Source of the DNA: Xenophilus aerolatus
Lineage (GTDB): Bacteria; Pseudomonadota; Gammaproteobacteria; Burkholderiales; Burkholderiaceae_C
Direction of reading: 5' to 3'
DNA length: 64,000 nt
Assembly (NCBI GenBank): GCA_030418545.1
Contig: QAIB01000011.1
Span: forward strand, 1-64,000
The position numbers were made by a program, and so were the translations under genes. Below are positions 36,597 to 45,687 of this stretch, one piece after another (the first letter of the stretch is position 1; the number at the start of each line of letters is the position of its first letter). The notes beneath the pieces were generated by a model. The model saw only the letters and a program-made list of their open reading frames with translations, was not told where the DNA came from and made no database searches.

Positions 36597-37796
36597 ATGT
36601 CTGCCCCCGCCCTGGCCACGCCGGCCGCCGCCACCCCGGGCCGCCTGCCGCCACGTGCCGCCTTCATGCTGGTCGTGACGCTGGTGATCAGCTTCCTGGC
36701 GGCTTCGAGCGCGCCCTCGCCGCTGTACGCGCTGTACCGCGAGGCCTGGGGCTTCTCGGCGCTGGTGCTCACGGTGATCTTCTCCAGCTACGCCTTTGCG
36801 CTGCTCGCGGCGCTCCTGGTCTTCGGCGCGCTGTCCGACCACCTCGGCCGCCGCGCGGTGATCCTGGCGGCGCTGGTGCTGGAGATCGGCGCGATCGTGC
36901 TCTTCTGGCGGGCCGGCTCGGTGGCCTGGCTCATCGCGGCCCGCGTGCTCCAGGGCATCGCCACCGGCATGGCGACCAGCGTGCTGAGCGCCACGCTGCT
37001 CGACCTGAACCCGGCGCGCGGCGCGCTCTTCAACGGCCTGTCGCCCATGATCGGCATGGCGCTGGGCGCACTGGGGGCCAGCGTGCTGGTGCAGTTCGCG
37101 CCGCAGCCGATGCACCTCGTCTACGAGGTCCTGCTCGTCGCGCTGGTGCTCCAGGCGCTGCTGGCGCTGCGCCTGCCCGAGACCGTGACGCGCCGCCCCG
37201 GTGCCTGGGCATCGATGGTGCCGCGCGCGCACGTGCCGCCGGCCGCCCGCGGGCTCGTGCTGCGGCTCATGCCGCTCAACACCGCGGGCTGGGCGCTGGG
37301 CGGCTTCTACCTGTCGCTCGGCCCCACGCTGGCGCGGCTCGTCACCGGCCGGGTCACGCCGATCGCGGGCGGCGCCCTGATCGCCACGCTGGTGCTGACC
37401 GGCGCCGTCGCGATGTACGTGGTGCGCCAGCGCCCCGCGCGGCGCGTGCTGCGCGCCAGCGCGGCGCTGCTGGGCGCGGGCCTGGCGATCACGCTGCTCG
37501 GCGTGCACGCGCAGCAGGCCGTGCTCTTCTTCGGCGGCACGGTGGTCGCGGGCATGGGCTTCGGCGGCGGCTTCAACGCGGCCGTGCGCACCCTGGTGCC
37601 GGCAGCGACGCCGCACGAGCGTGCCGGCCTCATGTCCAGCTTCTTCGTGCTGAGCTACCTGGCCTTCAGCGTGCCGGCCATCCTGGCGGGCCTGGCCGTG
37701 GGCGCCTTCGGCCTGCACGCGACCACGCTGGGCTACGGCCTCGTGCTGCTGGCGCTGGCGCTGCTGGCCTGGGTGACGGCGCGCGAACGCGCCTGA
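36597..37796 (+). CDS. MFS transporter (drug-export type)
   Basis: 399 residues opening MSAPALATPAAATPGRLPPR from the ATG at 36597, with AAAGGA nine bases before. Twelve membrane segments; MFS signature FGALSDHLGRRAVILAALVL between segments 2 and 3 and FNGLSPMIGMALGALGASVL after. The family exports small toxic compounds. It is controlled by the divergent TetR gene through the operator next to its ribosome site. Confidence 0.88.
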   Translation: MSAPALATPAAATPGRLPPRAAFMLVVTLVISFLAASSAPSPLYALYREAWGFSALVLTVIFSSYAFALLAALLVFGALSDHLGRRAVILAALVLEIGAIVLFWRAGSVAWLIAARVLQGIATGMATSVLSATLLDLNPARGALFNGLSPMIGMALGALGASVLVQFAPQPMHLVYEVLLVALVLQALLALRLPETVTRRPGAWASMVPRAHVPPAARGLVLRLMPLNTAGWALGGFYLSLGPTLARLVTGRVTPIAGGALIATLVLTGAVAMYVVRQRPARRVLRASAALLGAGLAITLLGVHAQQAVLFFGGTVVAGMGFGGGFNAAVRTLVPAATPHERAGLMSSFFVLSYLAFSVPAILAGLAVGAFGLHATTLGYGLVLLALALLAWVTARERA

Positions 37797-37893
37797 ACCG
37801 GCAGGGCCGGACGCAGCAGATCGTCACGTCCGTGACGAATTCGGCCGCAACGCCCATGGGACGGGCGCTGCCGGCCGATTGCGAAGCTGCCCT

Positions 37894-38637
37894 TCAGCTC
37901 ACCTTGCCACGCAGTTGCTCGGCGGCGCGCTGCACGGCGGCGAGGTAGGCCGCGTCGTAACGGTGCGCCGGCATCGTCAGCGTGACCGCACCCGCGATGG
38001 CGCCCTGGGCATCGAACACCGGGGCCGAGATGCCCGCCACATCGGCCAAGCGGTCGCCCACGGCGCTGTACGCACCCGCCTTGCGGATGGCGGCATACAG
38101 CGCCTTGTCGCGCGGTGTGGCGCCCGCCTGGCACTCCGGGTCCCAGGCCGACAGCACGCGCCCGCCTGTGCCGGACGACAGCGGCAGCACGTCGCCGGCC
38201 TGGATGTGGTCGCGCACCGGGTGCGGCGAATCGACGCGGTACAGGCACACGCGCACCGCCTCTGCGCCGCGGCCCTGCTTGACGTGGTAGGCCGCGCTCT
38301 CGCCGGTGGCCTGCACCAGCGCCTGCAGCACCGGCAGCACCACGTCGCCGAGCGAGAACGCCGCGGCATAGACGCCATGCAGGCGTGCGATCTCGGCGCC
38401 GAGCGCATAGCGCCCGTCCGGCCGGCGCTGCAGCAGGCCGGCGTGTTCCAGCGAGGCCAGCAGGCGCAGCGCGGTGCTCTTGTAGAGCTGCGTGCGCAGC
38501 GCCAGCTCGGCCAGGCTCAGCGCGTCGTCGCCTTCGCGGAACACCGCCAGCAGGCTCAGCGCGCGGTCCACGGCCGCGGCACCGCCGGGCGCTGCCGCGG
38601 CGGCGGCCAGGGATTCGGTGCGGGCTTTGCGGGGCAT
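37894..38637 (-). CDS. IclR-family regulator
   Basis: 247 residues opening MPRKARTESLAAAAAAPGGA. The N-terminal winged helix includes ALRTQLYKSTALRLLASLEH (about 47-66), and the C-terminal ligand domain shows SGTGGRVLSAW and AGISAPVFDAQGAIAGAVTL. It is divergent from the HMG-CoA lyase gene, with a dyad between, and probably controls that lyase/CoA-transferase pair. Confidence 0.88.
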   Translation of the reverse strand: MPRKARTESLAAAAAAPGGAAAVDRALSLLAVFREGDDALSLAELALRTQLYKSTALRLLASLEHAGLLQRRPDGRYALGAEIARLHGVYAAAFSLGDVVLPVLQALVQATGESAAYHVKQGRGAEAVRVCLYRVDSPHPVRDHIQAGDVLPLSSGTGGRVLSAWDPECQAGATPRDKALYAAIRKAGAYSAVGDRLADVAGISAPVFDAQGAIAGAVTLTMPAHRYDAAYLAAVQRAAEQLRGKVS

Positions 38638-38679
38638 GGGCGGGGGCGGATTGACAGGAAGAAGGGTCGCGGGTTGTAA

Positions 38680-38714
38680 TTCTGTCTTTCAAAATAAAAT
38701 TCTGCAAGATAGAA
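38680..38714. promoter_or_regulatory. dyad operator in the IclR/HMG-CoA lyase gap
   Basis: TTCTGTCTT (38680-38688) and AAGATAGAA (38706-38714) form 9 bp arms with one mismatch around an AT-rich 17-base spacer. The AT-rich stretch, in an otherwise GC-rich gap, marks the promoter region of both genes. Confidence 0.6.
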
Positions 38715-38736
38715 CGATGAATTCTTCGGAGCCCGC

Positions 38737-39663
38737 ATGCCGCTCGCCCAGGTCCTGATCAGCGAAGTCGGCCCGCGCGACGGCCTGCAATCGGTGAAGG
38801 CCACCATGCCCACGGCCGACAAGCTGCGCTGGATCGACGCGCTGCATGCCGCCGGCCTGCGCGAGATCGAGGTCGCCTCCTTCGTCCCGGCCAAACTGCT
38901 GCCGCAGATGGCCGACGCGGCCGAGGTCGTGCGCCACGCGGCCACGCTGCCCGGCCTCACGGTGATGGCGCTGGTGCCCAACCGGCGCGGCGCCGAGGCC
39001 GCGCTGGCGGCCGGCGCGCACAAGCTCACGATGCCGGTGTCGGCCAGCCGTGCCCACTCGCTGGCCAACGTGCGCAAGACGCCCGAGGACATGGTCGAGG
39101 AGGTGCGCGCCATTGCCACGCTGCGCGACGAGCAGGCTCCCCAGGTCCGCCTGGAGGCCGGCATCTCCACCGCCTTCGGCTGCACGCTGCAGGGCCGTGT
39201 CGACGAAGACGAGGTGATCCGCCTGGCCGTGCAGTGCGCCGAGGCGGGCGCGCAGGAAGTGGGGCTGTCCGACACGGTCGGCTATGCCAACCCGGCACAG
39301 GTGCGCCGCCTTTTCCGCCGCCTGCGCAGCGAACTGGGCGAGCGAGCCGGCGCGGCCCACATGCACAACACGCGCGGCCTGGGGCTGGCCAACTGCCTGG
39401 CCGCCTACGAGGAAGGCGTGACCACCTTCGACGCCTCGCTCGGCGGCCTGGGCGGCTGCCCCTACGCGCCCGGCGCCTCGGGCAACGTGGTGACCGAAGA
39501 CCTCGTTTTCATGTTCGAGTCCATGGGCGTGGCGACTGGCGTGGATCTGGAAGCACTCATCGCCGCGCGGGGCCCGCTGATGCAGGGCCTGCCGGGCGAG
39601 CCGGTCTACGGCATGACGCCCGAGGCGGGCCTGCCCAAGGGCTTCGCGCCGTCGGCCCATTGA
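38737..39663 (+). CDS. hydroxymethylglutaryl-CoA lyase family protein
   Basis: 308 residues opening MPLAQVLISEVGPRDGLQSV. TIM-barrel lyase with the DRE-type start GPRDGLQ, IEVASFVPAKLLPQMADA, the HMHNTRGLGLANC metal-binding His pair and GGLGGCPYAPGASGNVVTED with the catalytic Cys. It cleaves HMG-CoA or a similar 3-hydroxy-3-methyl acyl-CoA such as citramalyl-CoA. The following gene encodes a CaiB-type CoA transferase, suggesting an acyl-CoA activation and cleavage pair. Confidence 0.9.
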   Translation: MPLAQVLISEVGPRDGLQSVKATMPTADKLRWIDALHAAGLREIEVASFVPAKLLPQMADAAEVVRHAATLPGLTVMALVPNRRGAEAALAAGAHKLTMPVSASRAHSLANVRKTPEDMVEEVRAIATLRDEQAPQVRLEAGISTAFGCTLQGRVDEDEVIRLAVQCAEAGAQEVGLSDTVGYANPAQVRRLFRRLRSELGERAGAAHMHNTRGLGLANCLAAYEEGVTTFDASLGGLGGCPYAPGASGNVVTEDLVFMFESMGVATGVDLEALIAARGPLMQGLPGEPVYGMTPEAGLPKGFAPSAH

Positions 39664-39678
39664 GCCGCGGCACATGCG

Positions 39679-39804
39679 GGCAGCCGAACGCAGAGAGCGC
39701 AAAGATCTCGCAGAAGTCGCAAAAGAAACCAGAAAACCTTTTTTGAGTTTCTTTTCTGCGCCCTTTGCGAAACCTTCGCGCCCTCTGCGTTCGGCTGTCC
39801 GATC
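39679..39804. repeat. hairpin repeat element, copy 2
   Basis: Perfect 15 bp outer arms CAGCCGAACGCAGAG (39681-39695) and CTCTGCGTTCGGCTG (39783-39797), with inner GCAGAAGTCGCAAAAGAAAC and GCCCTTTGCGAAACCTTCGC blocks. It lies between two genes of one operon. Confidence 0.75.
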
Positions 39805-39839
39805 CCGATCCCCCATCAACCCCATCGCCCCATCGCCCC

Positions 39840-41033
39840 ATGACCCCCAACCTTCCCTACACCGGCATCCGCGTCGTCGAATTCACCCACATGGTCATGG
39901 GCCCGACCTGCGGCCTGCTGCTGGGCGACCTGGGGGCGGAAGTCATCAAGGTCGAGCCCGTGGAAGGCGACGCGACACGGCGCCTGCTCGGCTCGGGCGC
40001 CGGCTTCTTTCCCACCTTCAACCGCAACAAGAAGAGCATCGCGCTCGACCTGAAACGGCCCGAGGGCCTGGAGGCCGCGCGCAGGCTGGTCGCCACCGCC
40101 GACATCGTGAGCGAGAACTTCAAGCCGGGCACGATGAAGAAGCTGGGCCTGGACTACGCCGCGCTCAAGGCCATCAACCCACGGCTCATCTACGTGAGCC
40201 ACAAGGGCTTCCTGCCCGGGCCCTACGACCACCGCACGGCCCTCGATGAAGTCGTGCAGATGATGGGCGGCCTGGCCTACATGACCGGGCGCGCCGGCGA
40301 CCCGCTGCGCGCGGGCACCAGCGTCAACGACATCATGGGCGGCATGTTCGGCGCCATCGGCGCCATGGCCGCCCTGCGCCAGCGCGAGCTCACCGGCGAA
40401 GGCTGCGAGGTGCAGTCGGCCCTGTTCGAGAACAACATCTTCCTGGTGGCGCAGCACATGATGCAGTTCGCCGCGACCGGCAAGGCCGCCGACCCGATGC
40501 CCAGCCGCATCTCGGCCTGGGGCATCTACGACGTCTTCACGGTGAAGGACGGCGAGCAGATCTTCCTCGCGGTGGTGAGCGATCGGCAGTGGCAGGTCTT
40601 CTGCAAGGCCTTCGGCCTGCAGGAGATGCTGGCCGACCCGCGCCTTGCTACCAACAACGACCGCGTGCGCGCCCGCGAATGGATGATGCCGATGCTGCGC
40701 TCCCACCTGGCCGGCCACGCGGCGGCCGAGCTGGCGGACGTGTTCGAACGCCACGAGCTGCCCTTCGCCCCCATCACCAAGCCGCAGGAACTGTTCGACG
40801 ACCCGCACCTCAACGCCAGCGGCGGCCTCGCGCCGGTGCGCATGAACGACGGCAGCGAATCGAAGGTGCCGCTGCTGCCCTTCACGATCGGCGGCGAGCG
40901 CCTGGGCATCCGCCACCAGCCCCCGCTGCTGGGCGAGCACACAGCGGAGCTGCTGCGCGCGGCCGGCTACAGCGACGCGCAGGTCGAGGCGATGCTGGCC
41001 GCGGGCGCAGCGGCGGGAGCCGCCAGCACCTGA
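39840..41033 (+). CDS. CaiB/BaiF-type (class III) CoA transferase
   Basis: 397 residues from the ATG at 39840 (MTPNLPYTGIRVVEFTHMVM). Family regions: the class III N-terminal block GPTCGLLLGDLGAEVIKVEP, FNRNKKSIALDLKRPEG, the catalytic Asp in HRTALDEVVQMMGG and ELTGEGCEVQSALFENNIF. It transfers CoA between carboxylic acids; the acid is not identified. It follows the lyase by a hairpin repeat, and the Bug binding protein gene ends convergently 3 bp beyond it. Confidence 0.9.
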   Translation: MTPNLPYTGIRVVEFTHMVMGPTCGLLLGDLGAEVIKVEPVEGDATRRLLGSGAGFFPTFNRNKKSIALDLKRPEGLEAARRLVATADIVSENFKPGTMKKLGLDYAALKAINPRLIYVSHKGFLPGPYDHRTALDEVVQMMGGLAYMTGRAGDPLRAGTSVNDIMGGMFGAIGAMAALRQRELTGEGCEVQSALFENNIFLVAQHMMQFAATGKAADPMPSRISAWGIYDVFTVKDGEQIFLAVVSDRQWQVFCKAFGLQEMLADPRLATNNDRVRAREWMMPMLRSHLAGHAAAELADVFERHELPFAPITKPQELFDDPHLNASGGLAPVRMNDGSESKVPLLPFTIGGERLGIRHQPPLLGEHTAELLRAAGYSDAQVEAMLAAGAAAGAAST

Positions 41034-41036
41034 GCA

Positions 41037-42020
41037 TCAGGTGTCGATGCGGATGTTGTTCGCCTTGGCGATGCGGCTCCACTTGTCGTATTCGCTGCGC
41101 GAGATGCGCGCGAATTCCTCGACCGAGTTGCCCACCGGCTGCAGGCCGAGCTCGACCAGCTTGTTGCGCACCTCGGGCAGCTGCAGCACCTTGACGATCT
41201 CGGCGTTGTAGCGCGCCACGATCTCCCTGGGCGTGGCCGCCGGCACGTAGAAGCCCTGCCAGCCATCGCCGTCGTAGCCGGGCAGCAGCTCGGCCACGGC
41301 CGGCGTGTCGGGGAGGGTGGCGCTGCGCTTGGGGCTGGTGATGGCCAGTGCGCGCAGCTTGCCGCTCTTGACCAGCGGGATCGCCGTGGTCGCGGGCTCG
41401 AAGCGCAGCGGCACCTGCCCCGCCATCACGTCGGTGAGCGGGCTGCCCTTGTACGGGATGTGCACCATCTTCACGCCCGCCATGTTGTTCATCATCTCCA
41501 TCACCACGTGCGGGCCCGAGCCCACGCCCAGCGAGCCGTACTCGACCGCGCCGGGGTTGGCCTTGGCGCGCGCGAGCAGGTCCTTCAGGCTGCGGTCGGG
41601 CTGCTGCGGGCCGGTCACCAGCACGTAGGGCACCAGCGCCACCTGCGTCACCGGCGCGAAGTCGCGAAAGGTGTCGTAGGGCAGCCGTGTTTAGACGTTG
41701 GGGTTGATGCCCATGATCGAGTTCACCGTCATGAACAGCGTGTAGCCGTCGCCCGGGCTCTTGGCCGCGACCTCGGCACCGATGATGCCGGCCGCGCCAG
41801 CGCGGTTGTCCACCAGCAGCGGCTGGCCGAGCGCGCGGCCCAGCGGCTCGCTGACGATGCGCGCCACGACGTCGGGCGATACGCCGGCGGCGAAGGGCAC
41901 CACCAGCTTGATGGGCTTGTCGGGCCATTTGCCTTGTGCGCGGGCCGGGGCCAGGGCGCCGGGCGCGAGTGCTGCGAGGCCCAGACGAGCGAGGGCCTGG
42001 CGGCGATGGATGGGGGGCAT
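41037..42020 (-). pseudogene. Bug/tripartite tricarboxylate binding protein with in-frame stop
   Basis: Reading from the ATG at 42020 gives an Arg-rich Tat-like start (MPPIHRRQALARLGLAALAP), then the Bug pattern KPIKLVVPFAAGVSPDVVAR and GIIGAEVAAKSPGDGYTLFM up to GINPNV. Codon 110 (41693-41691) is TAA; the same frame then continues TRLPYDTFRDFAPVTQVAL through HIPYKGSPLTDVMAG to the natural stop at 41037. In the family a Tyr or similar residue stands there (NxxLYxxLPYD), so one base change explains it. No frameshift is involved. The full length would be 327 residues. The product is probably lost, or this is a sequence error. Confidence 0.85.
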
Positions 42021-42057
42021 GGTGGTGTCTCCGTGAGGGTGTTCTTCGAGGGGTCGG

Positions 42058-42852
42058 TCAGTGCGTCAGCCAGGCGCGCATGGCGTCGACCAGCGGCCCG
42101 GGGGCCACGATGTGCGGGTAGTGGCCGCCGTTGGGCAGGTGCACGGCACGGGCCTCGGGGTAGCGCGCGCGCACGCGCTCGCGCACCGCAGGCCCGAGCG
42201 TCGGGTCGTCGGCGCAGTCGCTGACGACCAGTCGCGCCGTCGCGGCCGGTGGCAGGGCCGGTGCCTGCGCGACCTGGCGCAGCCGCCCGTGCAGTTGCGC
42301 CGCCGGCAGCGTGTGGTGCAGCAGGTGCAGTTGCACCGCGCGCAGGGGATCGTCGGGGCGCGCCGAGAGCGCGGCGTCCCAGCGGGCGAGCACCTCCTCG
42401 CTGGTCGCGCCGGCGAGCCAGGCCGCATCGAAGAGCGGCGAGGCCGCCACGTCGGCGCCGTCGACGAAGGTGTTGCCCAGCCAGAGCGCCGCGACCCGCG
42501 ACGGGTGCCGCTGCGCGAAGGCCTGCGCCCACCAGGCGCCGTACGAGGAGCCCCAGACCGCGGCGGGCCCGATCTCCAGCGCCTGCAGCAGCGCGGCCAA
42601 ACCATCGGCCAGCGCCACCGCGTCGCAGCCGCCCGGGTAGCTGACGGCGATGACGCGGCGCTCGGCATCGAAGGCTTCGGCGATCCGCCAGGCGCTGCTG
42701 GCATCGCCAAGCGCGCCGGGCAGCAGCACCAGCGGCGGCGCCTCACGGCGGTTGTCGGCGAAGCGCCAGACCGCGGGCGACCCGTCGGTGAAGCGCTGCC
42801 ATTCGCGCTCGCGCGACCAGGCCGCCAGCGCGGGCGGGGGCTCATGCGGCAA
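42058..42852 (-). CDS. alpha/beta hydrolase
   Basis: 264 residues beginning at TTG 42852, with GAGGAGG eight bases upstream; no ATG fits the frame. The fold is shown by PLVLLPGALGDASSAWRIAE, the nucleophile elbow VWGSSYGAWWAQ, and the C-terminal GGHYPHIVAPG His. It overlaps the preceding cupin gene by 11 bases and runs 37 bp before the broken Bug gene. The substrate is unknown; the neighbours suggest a small organic acid or ester. Confidence 0.78.
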   Translation of the reverse strand: MPHEPPPALAAWSREREWQRFTDGSPAVWRFADNRREAPPLVLLPGALGDASSAWRIAEAFDAERRVIAVSYPGGCDAVALADGLAALLQALEIGPAAVWGSSYGAWWAQAFAQRHPSRVAALWLGNTFVDGADVAASPLFDAAWLAGATSEEVLARWDAALSARPDDPLRAVQLHLLHHTLPAAQLHGRLRQVAQAPALPPAATARLVVSDCADDPTLGPAVRERVRARYPEARAVHLPNGGHYPHIVAPGPLVDAMRAWLTH

Positions 42853-43396
42853 GGTAGCCCTCCTCGCGCAGCGTCTTCTTGGCCTCGTCGGTGAAGTCGG
42901 CCTCGGGCGCGTTGCCGCTGATCACGAACATCAGGAAGTGGGTGCGGTCGGCCTCCTCGTGCGTGATGTTCTCGAAGCGGCGGTTCACGCCGGGCGGGAA
43001 CGAGCACACGTCCCACGGCCCGACGTCGAAGTACTCGACCTGCCCGTCGACTTCCCACGAGCAGCGCCAGCGGCCGGTCAGCGGCATGAAGGTCTCGTTG
43101 GTGTCGTGGTTGTGCATCATCGGCCCGTTGCCCGGCTTGGCCTCGCAGAAGCCGAGGTTGAAGCCCTCGCTGATCGGGATCGCCGAGTTGGCGGCGGCCT
43201 GCGCGCCCACCGGCGAGACCACCTCGGTGCCGCCCTTGCCCTTGGGCGGCTGGAAGCCGATCGCGTTGTAGAGCTTGCGCACCGCGCTCGGGTAGCGGCT
43301 GTCGGGCAGGCCGCCGTCGAAGCCCTTGAGGTCCTGGAAGAAGGCGACGCGCTTGCGCATCTCCTCGCGCGTCAGACGGATCTGGGGAAGTGCCAT
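42842..43396 (-). CDS. cupin-domain protein
   Basis: 184 residues from the ATG at 43396 (MALPQIRLTREEMRKRVAFF). The double-stranded barrel motif is HNHDTNETFMPLTGRWRC (metal His/His/Glu) and later FPPGVNRRFENITHEEADRT (second His lost or altered). It could be a metal-dependent dioxygenase or isomerase. It leads a three-gene unit with the hydrolase and Bug genes and is divergent from a LysR gene. Confidence 0.75.
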   Translation of the reverse strand: MALPQIRLTREEMRKRVAFFQDLKGFDGGLPDSRYPSAVRKLYNAIGFQPPKGKGGTEVVSPVGAQAAANSAIPISEGFNLGFCEAKPGNGPMMHNHDTNETFMPLTGRWRCSWEVDGQVEYFDVGPWDVCSFPPGVNRRFENITHEEADRTHFLMFVISGNAPEADFTDEAKKTLREEGYLAA

Positions 43397-43584
43397 CGTG
43401 GGTGTCTCTCTGGAAGGAAGCGTGGAACAGGAATGGGGGGGGCCGGACGGGGCGCAGTGTGGCCGGCGCGCCGGCCGCGCCGCAATTGCGCGATGCGATG
43501 CCCGCCATCGCGGCGGTCGATGGCGCCTGCGGGTTTCCACCGATGGGCCGGTGCACCCGCCGCTCGGGCAGGCAAGATCGGCGC

Positions 43585-44496
43585 ATGAAGATGCACGACC
43601 TCGATCTGCAACTGCTGCGCGCCTTCGATGCGCTGCTGCGCGAGCGCCACATCACGCGCGCGGCGGAGCGGCTGGAGATCAGCCAGTCGTCGATGAGTGT
43701 GTCGCTGGCCAAGCTGCGCGACCTCACGGGCGACGAGCTGCTGATGCGAAGCGGCACGGGCTGGATGCCCACGGAACTGGCCCTGCTGCTGTGGCCCCGT
43801 GTGCAGGAGGCGATCGTCGCGCTCGAGCGCGTGCTGGAGCCGGCCCGCTTCGACCCCGCGGCGGCCTCGCAGACTTTCCGGCTGATCGTCATCGACTACA
43901 TCGACCTGCTGATGATGCCGGCCGTGATGCGCCGCGTCCGCCGCGAGGCGCCGGGCGTGCGCCTGCACGTGCTGCAGACCAACCCGCACCATTTCGCCGA
44001 TATGATGGCCGCCGGCGAGCTGGACCTGGCGCTGACCTACTTCCCCAACGCGCCCGAGCACCTCAAGGGCCGGCGCCTCTTCTCGGACCGCTTCCTCGGC
44101 CTGGCGGCGCGCGCGCACCCGGTGCATCGCACGACGCTGCACGTGGCGGCCTTCTGCGCGCTGCCGCACGTCACCATCGAGCTGGTGTCGGCGCAGATCT
44201 ACAACGTGCAGATCGACGCCGCGCTGGAACCGCACGGCCTGCGTCGCCAGGTGCGCATGACCAAGCCCAACTTCCTGGCGCTGCCCTTCGTGCTGGAGAC
44301 CTCGGACATGGTGGCCAGCATCCCGGCCCGCCTCGCACGCCGCATGATGCGCATGGCCGAGGTCGAGCCCTTCGACATCCCGCTGGACTTGCCCACCTTC
44401 GACGTCCGCATGCTCTGGCACCCGCGCACCGACCACTCGCCCGCCCACGCCTGGCTGCGCGAGGTGATGGCCGACTGCGCGCGCGAGATCGAATGA
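43585..44496 (+). CDS. LysR-family regulator, divergent from cupin operon
   Basis: 303 residues opening MKMHDLDLQLLRAFDALLRE. Helix-turn-helix at about 8-66 (RHITRAAERLEISQSSMSVS), then the ligand-binding half (NPHHFADMMAAGELDLALTY). This NodD/PcaQ-like branch often responds to aromatic or acid compounds. The cupin/hydrolase/Bug genes start 188 bp away on the other strand and are its likely targets. Confidence 0.87.
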   Translation: MKMHDLDLQLLRAFDALLRERHITRAAERLEISQSSMSVSLAKLRDLTGDELLMRSGTGWMPTELALLLWPRVQEAIVALERVLEPARFDPAAASQTFRLIVIDYIDLLMMPAVMRRVRREAPGVRLHVLQTNPHHFADMMAAGELDLALTYFPNAPEHLKGRRLFSDRFLGLAARAHPVHRTTLHVAAFCALPHVTIELVSAQIYNVQIDAALEPHGLRRQVRMTKPNFLALPFVLETSDMVASIPARLARRMMRMAEVEPFDIPLDLPTFDVRMLWHPRTDHSPAHAWLREVMADCAREIE

Positions 44497-44501
44497 GCGC
44501 T

Positions 44502-44560
44502 TGCTATCGAAACCATAGCTGACAGCGCCCGTGTGGCGGGCGCGGTGGCCCCTTTTTGCT
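44502..44560 (+). repeat. 55-60 bp dispersed repeat, intergenic copy
   Basis: TGCTATCGAAACCATAGCTG at the left, GCGCCCGTGTGGCGGGCGCG hairpin in the middle and GGCCCCTTTTTGCTTGAAG at the right. It follows a LysR stop by 5 bases; the hairpin and T-run may end transcription. Confidence 0.7.
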
Positions 44561-44608
44561 TGAAGGTCGGGGCAGCGCGGCCGGGCCGGCTCGCATAATC
44601 GGCGCCCG

Positions 44609-45556
44609 ATGGACCGCCTCACCCAGCTCGAAACTTTCGTCGCCGTCGCCACGCGGGGCAGCCTCACCGCCGCGGCGAAGGCCGAGGGCGTGGCGCCGGC
44701 CATCGTCGGGCGGCGCATCGACGCGCTGGAGGAGCGCCTGGGTGTCAAGCTGCTGCTGCGCACCACGCGCCGCCTCACGCTCACGCACGAGGGCAGCGCC
44801 TTCCTGGAGGACTGCCAGCGCCTGCTGACCGAGCTCGCCAATGCCGAGGCCAGCGTCAGCGCCGGGGGCGTCAAGGCCAGCGGGCACCTGCGCGTCACCG
44901 CCCCGGCGGGATTCGGGCGTCGCCACGTGGCGCCCCTGGTGCCGCGCTTCCACGAGCTGCACCCGGAGGTGACCATCTCACTGAACCTCAGCGACCGGGT
45001 GATCGACATGGCGGGCGAGAACTTCGATTGCGCCGTTCGCGTGGGCGACCTGCCGGATTCGTCGCTCGTGAGCATGCGGCTGGCCGACAACCGGCGCCGC
45101 TGCGTCGCCACGCCGGAATTCCTGCGCCGCCACGGCGTGCCGCAGCATCCCACGGACCTGGTGCGCTTCGCCTGCCTGACGCTCAGCAGCGATGCGTCGC
45201 AGACGCGTGGATGGGCATTCCGCGTGCCGCGCAGCGGGGCCAGCGCGACGGATGGCGACGCCGAGGAAGTGATCCACCTCAAGCCCAGTGGCCCGCTCGA
45301 TTGCTCCGACGGGCAGGTGCTGCACGACTGGTGCCTGGCGGGCCACGGCATCGCCTGGCGCAGCACCTGGGAGGTGGAGGCCGAGATCGACGCCGGTCTG
45401 CTGGTGCCGGTGCTCGACCGCTTCGCCGCGCCGCCCAACGGCATCTACGCCGTGTTCCCGCAGCGCAAGCATCTGCCGCTTCGGGTGCGGCTGTGGCTGG
45501 ATTTCCTCAAGGCGCATTACGCGCGGCCGGACTACTGGGGCCGCGCGGCGGGCTGA
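44609..45556 (+). CDS. LysR-family regulator
   Basis: 315 residues opening MDRLTQLETFVAVATRGSLT, with the helix-turn-helix at about 4-62 (AAAKAEGVAPAIVGRRIDAL). The effector domain contains GHLRVTAPAGFGRRHVAPLV and QVLHDWCLAGHGIAWRSTWE, usual for the broad LysR branch with a phenol/organic-acid type ligand. It is the second LysR in tandem; its target is not clear, and no divergent gene lies before it. Confidence 0.87.
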   Translation: MDRLTQLETFVAVATRGSLTAAAKAEGVAPAIVGRRIDALEERLGVKLLLRTTRRLTLTHEGSAFLEDCQRLLTELANAEASVSAGGVKASGHLRVTAPAGFGRRHVAPLVPRFHELHPEVTISLNLSDRVIDMAGENFDCAVRVGDLPDSSLVSMRLADNRRRCVATPEFLRRHGVPQHPTDLVRFACLTLSSDASQTRGWAFRVPRSGASATDGDAEEVIHLKPSGPLDCSDGQVLHDWCLAGHGIAWRSTWEVEAEIDAGLLVPVLDRFAAPPNGIYAVFPQRKHLPLRVRLWLDFLKAHYARPDYWGRAAG

Positions 45557-45687
45557 GCGACACGCCGTCCGCGCCTGCGTGCGTGCGTTTCGCGCCGCAA
45601 GGCGGCACTTCGTCGCTCGGGCCGGCCAGGACGCGGCTGCGCGGCACAATCCGTCGACCTTTGCCACCCACGACGAAAGCCGCCGCG

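Noticed and set aside
40640-40665. GCTACCAACAACGACC in the CoA transferase gene as a repeat copy
   Set aside because: Only the first five bases resemble the repeat; no matching right half.
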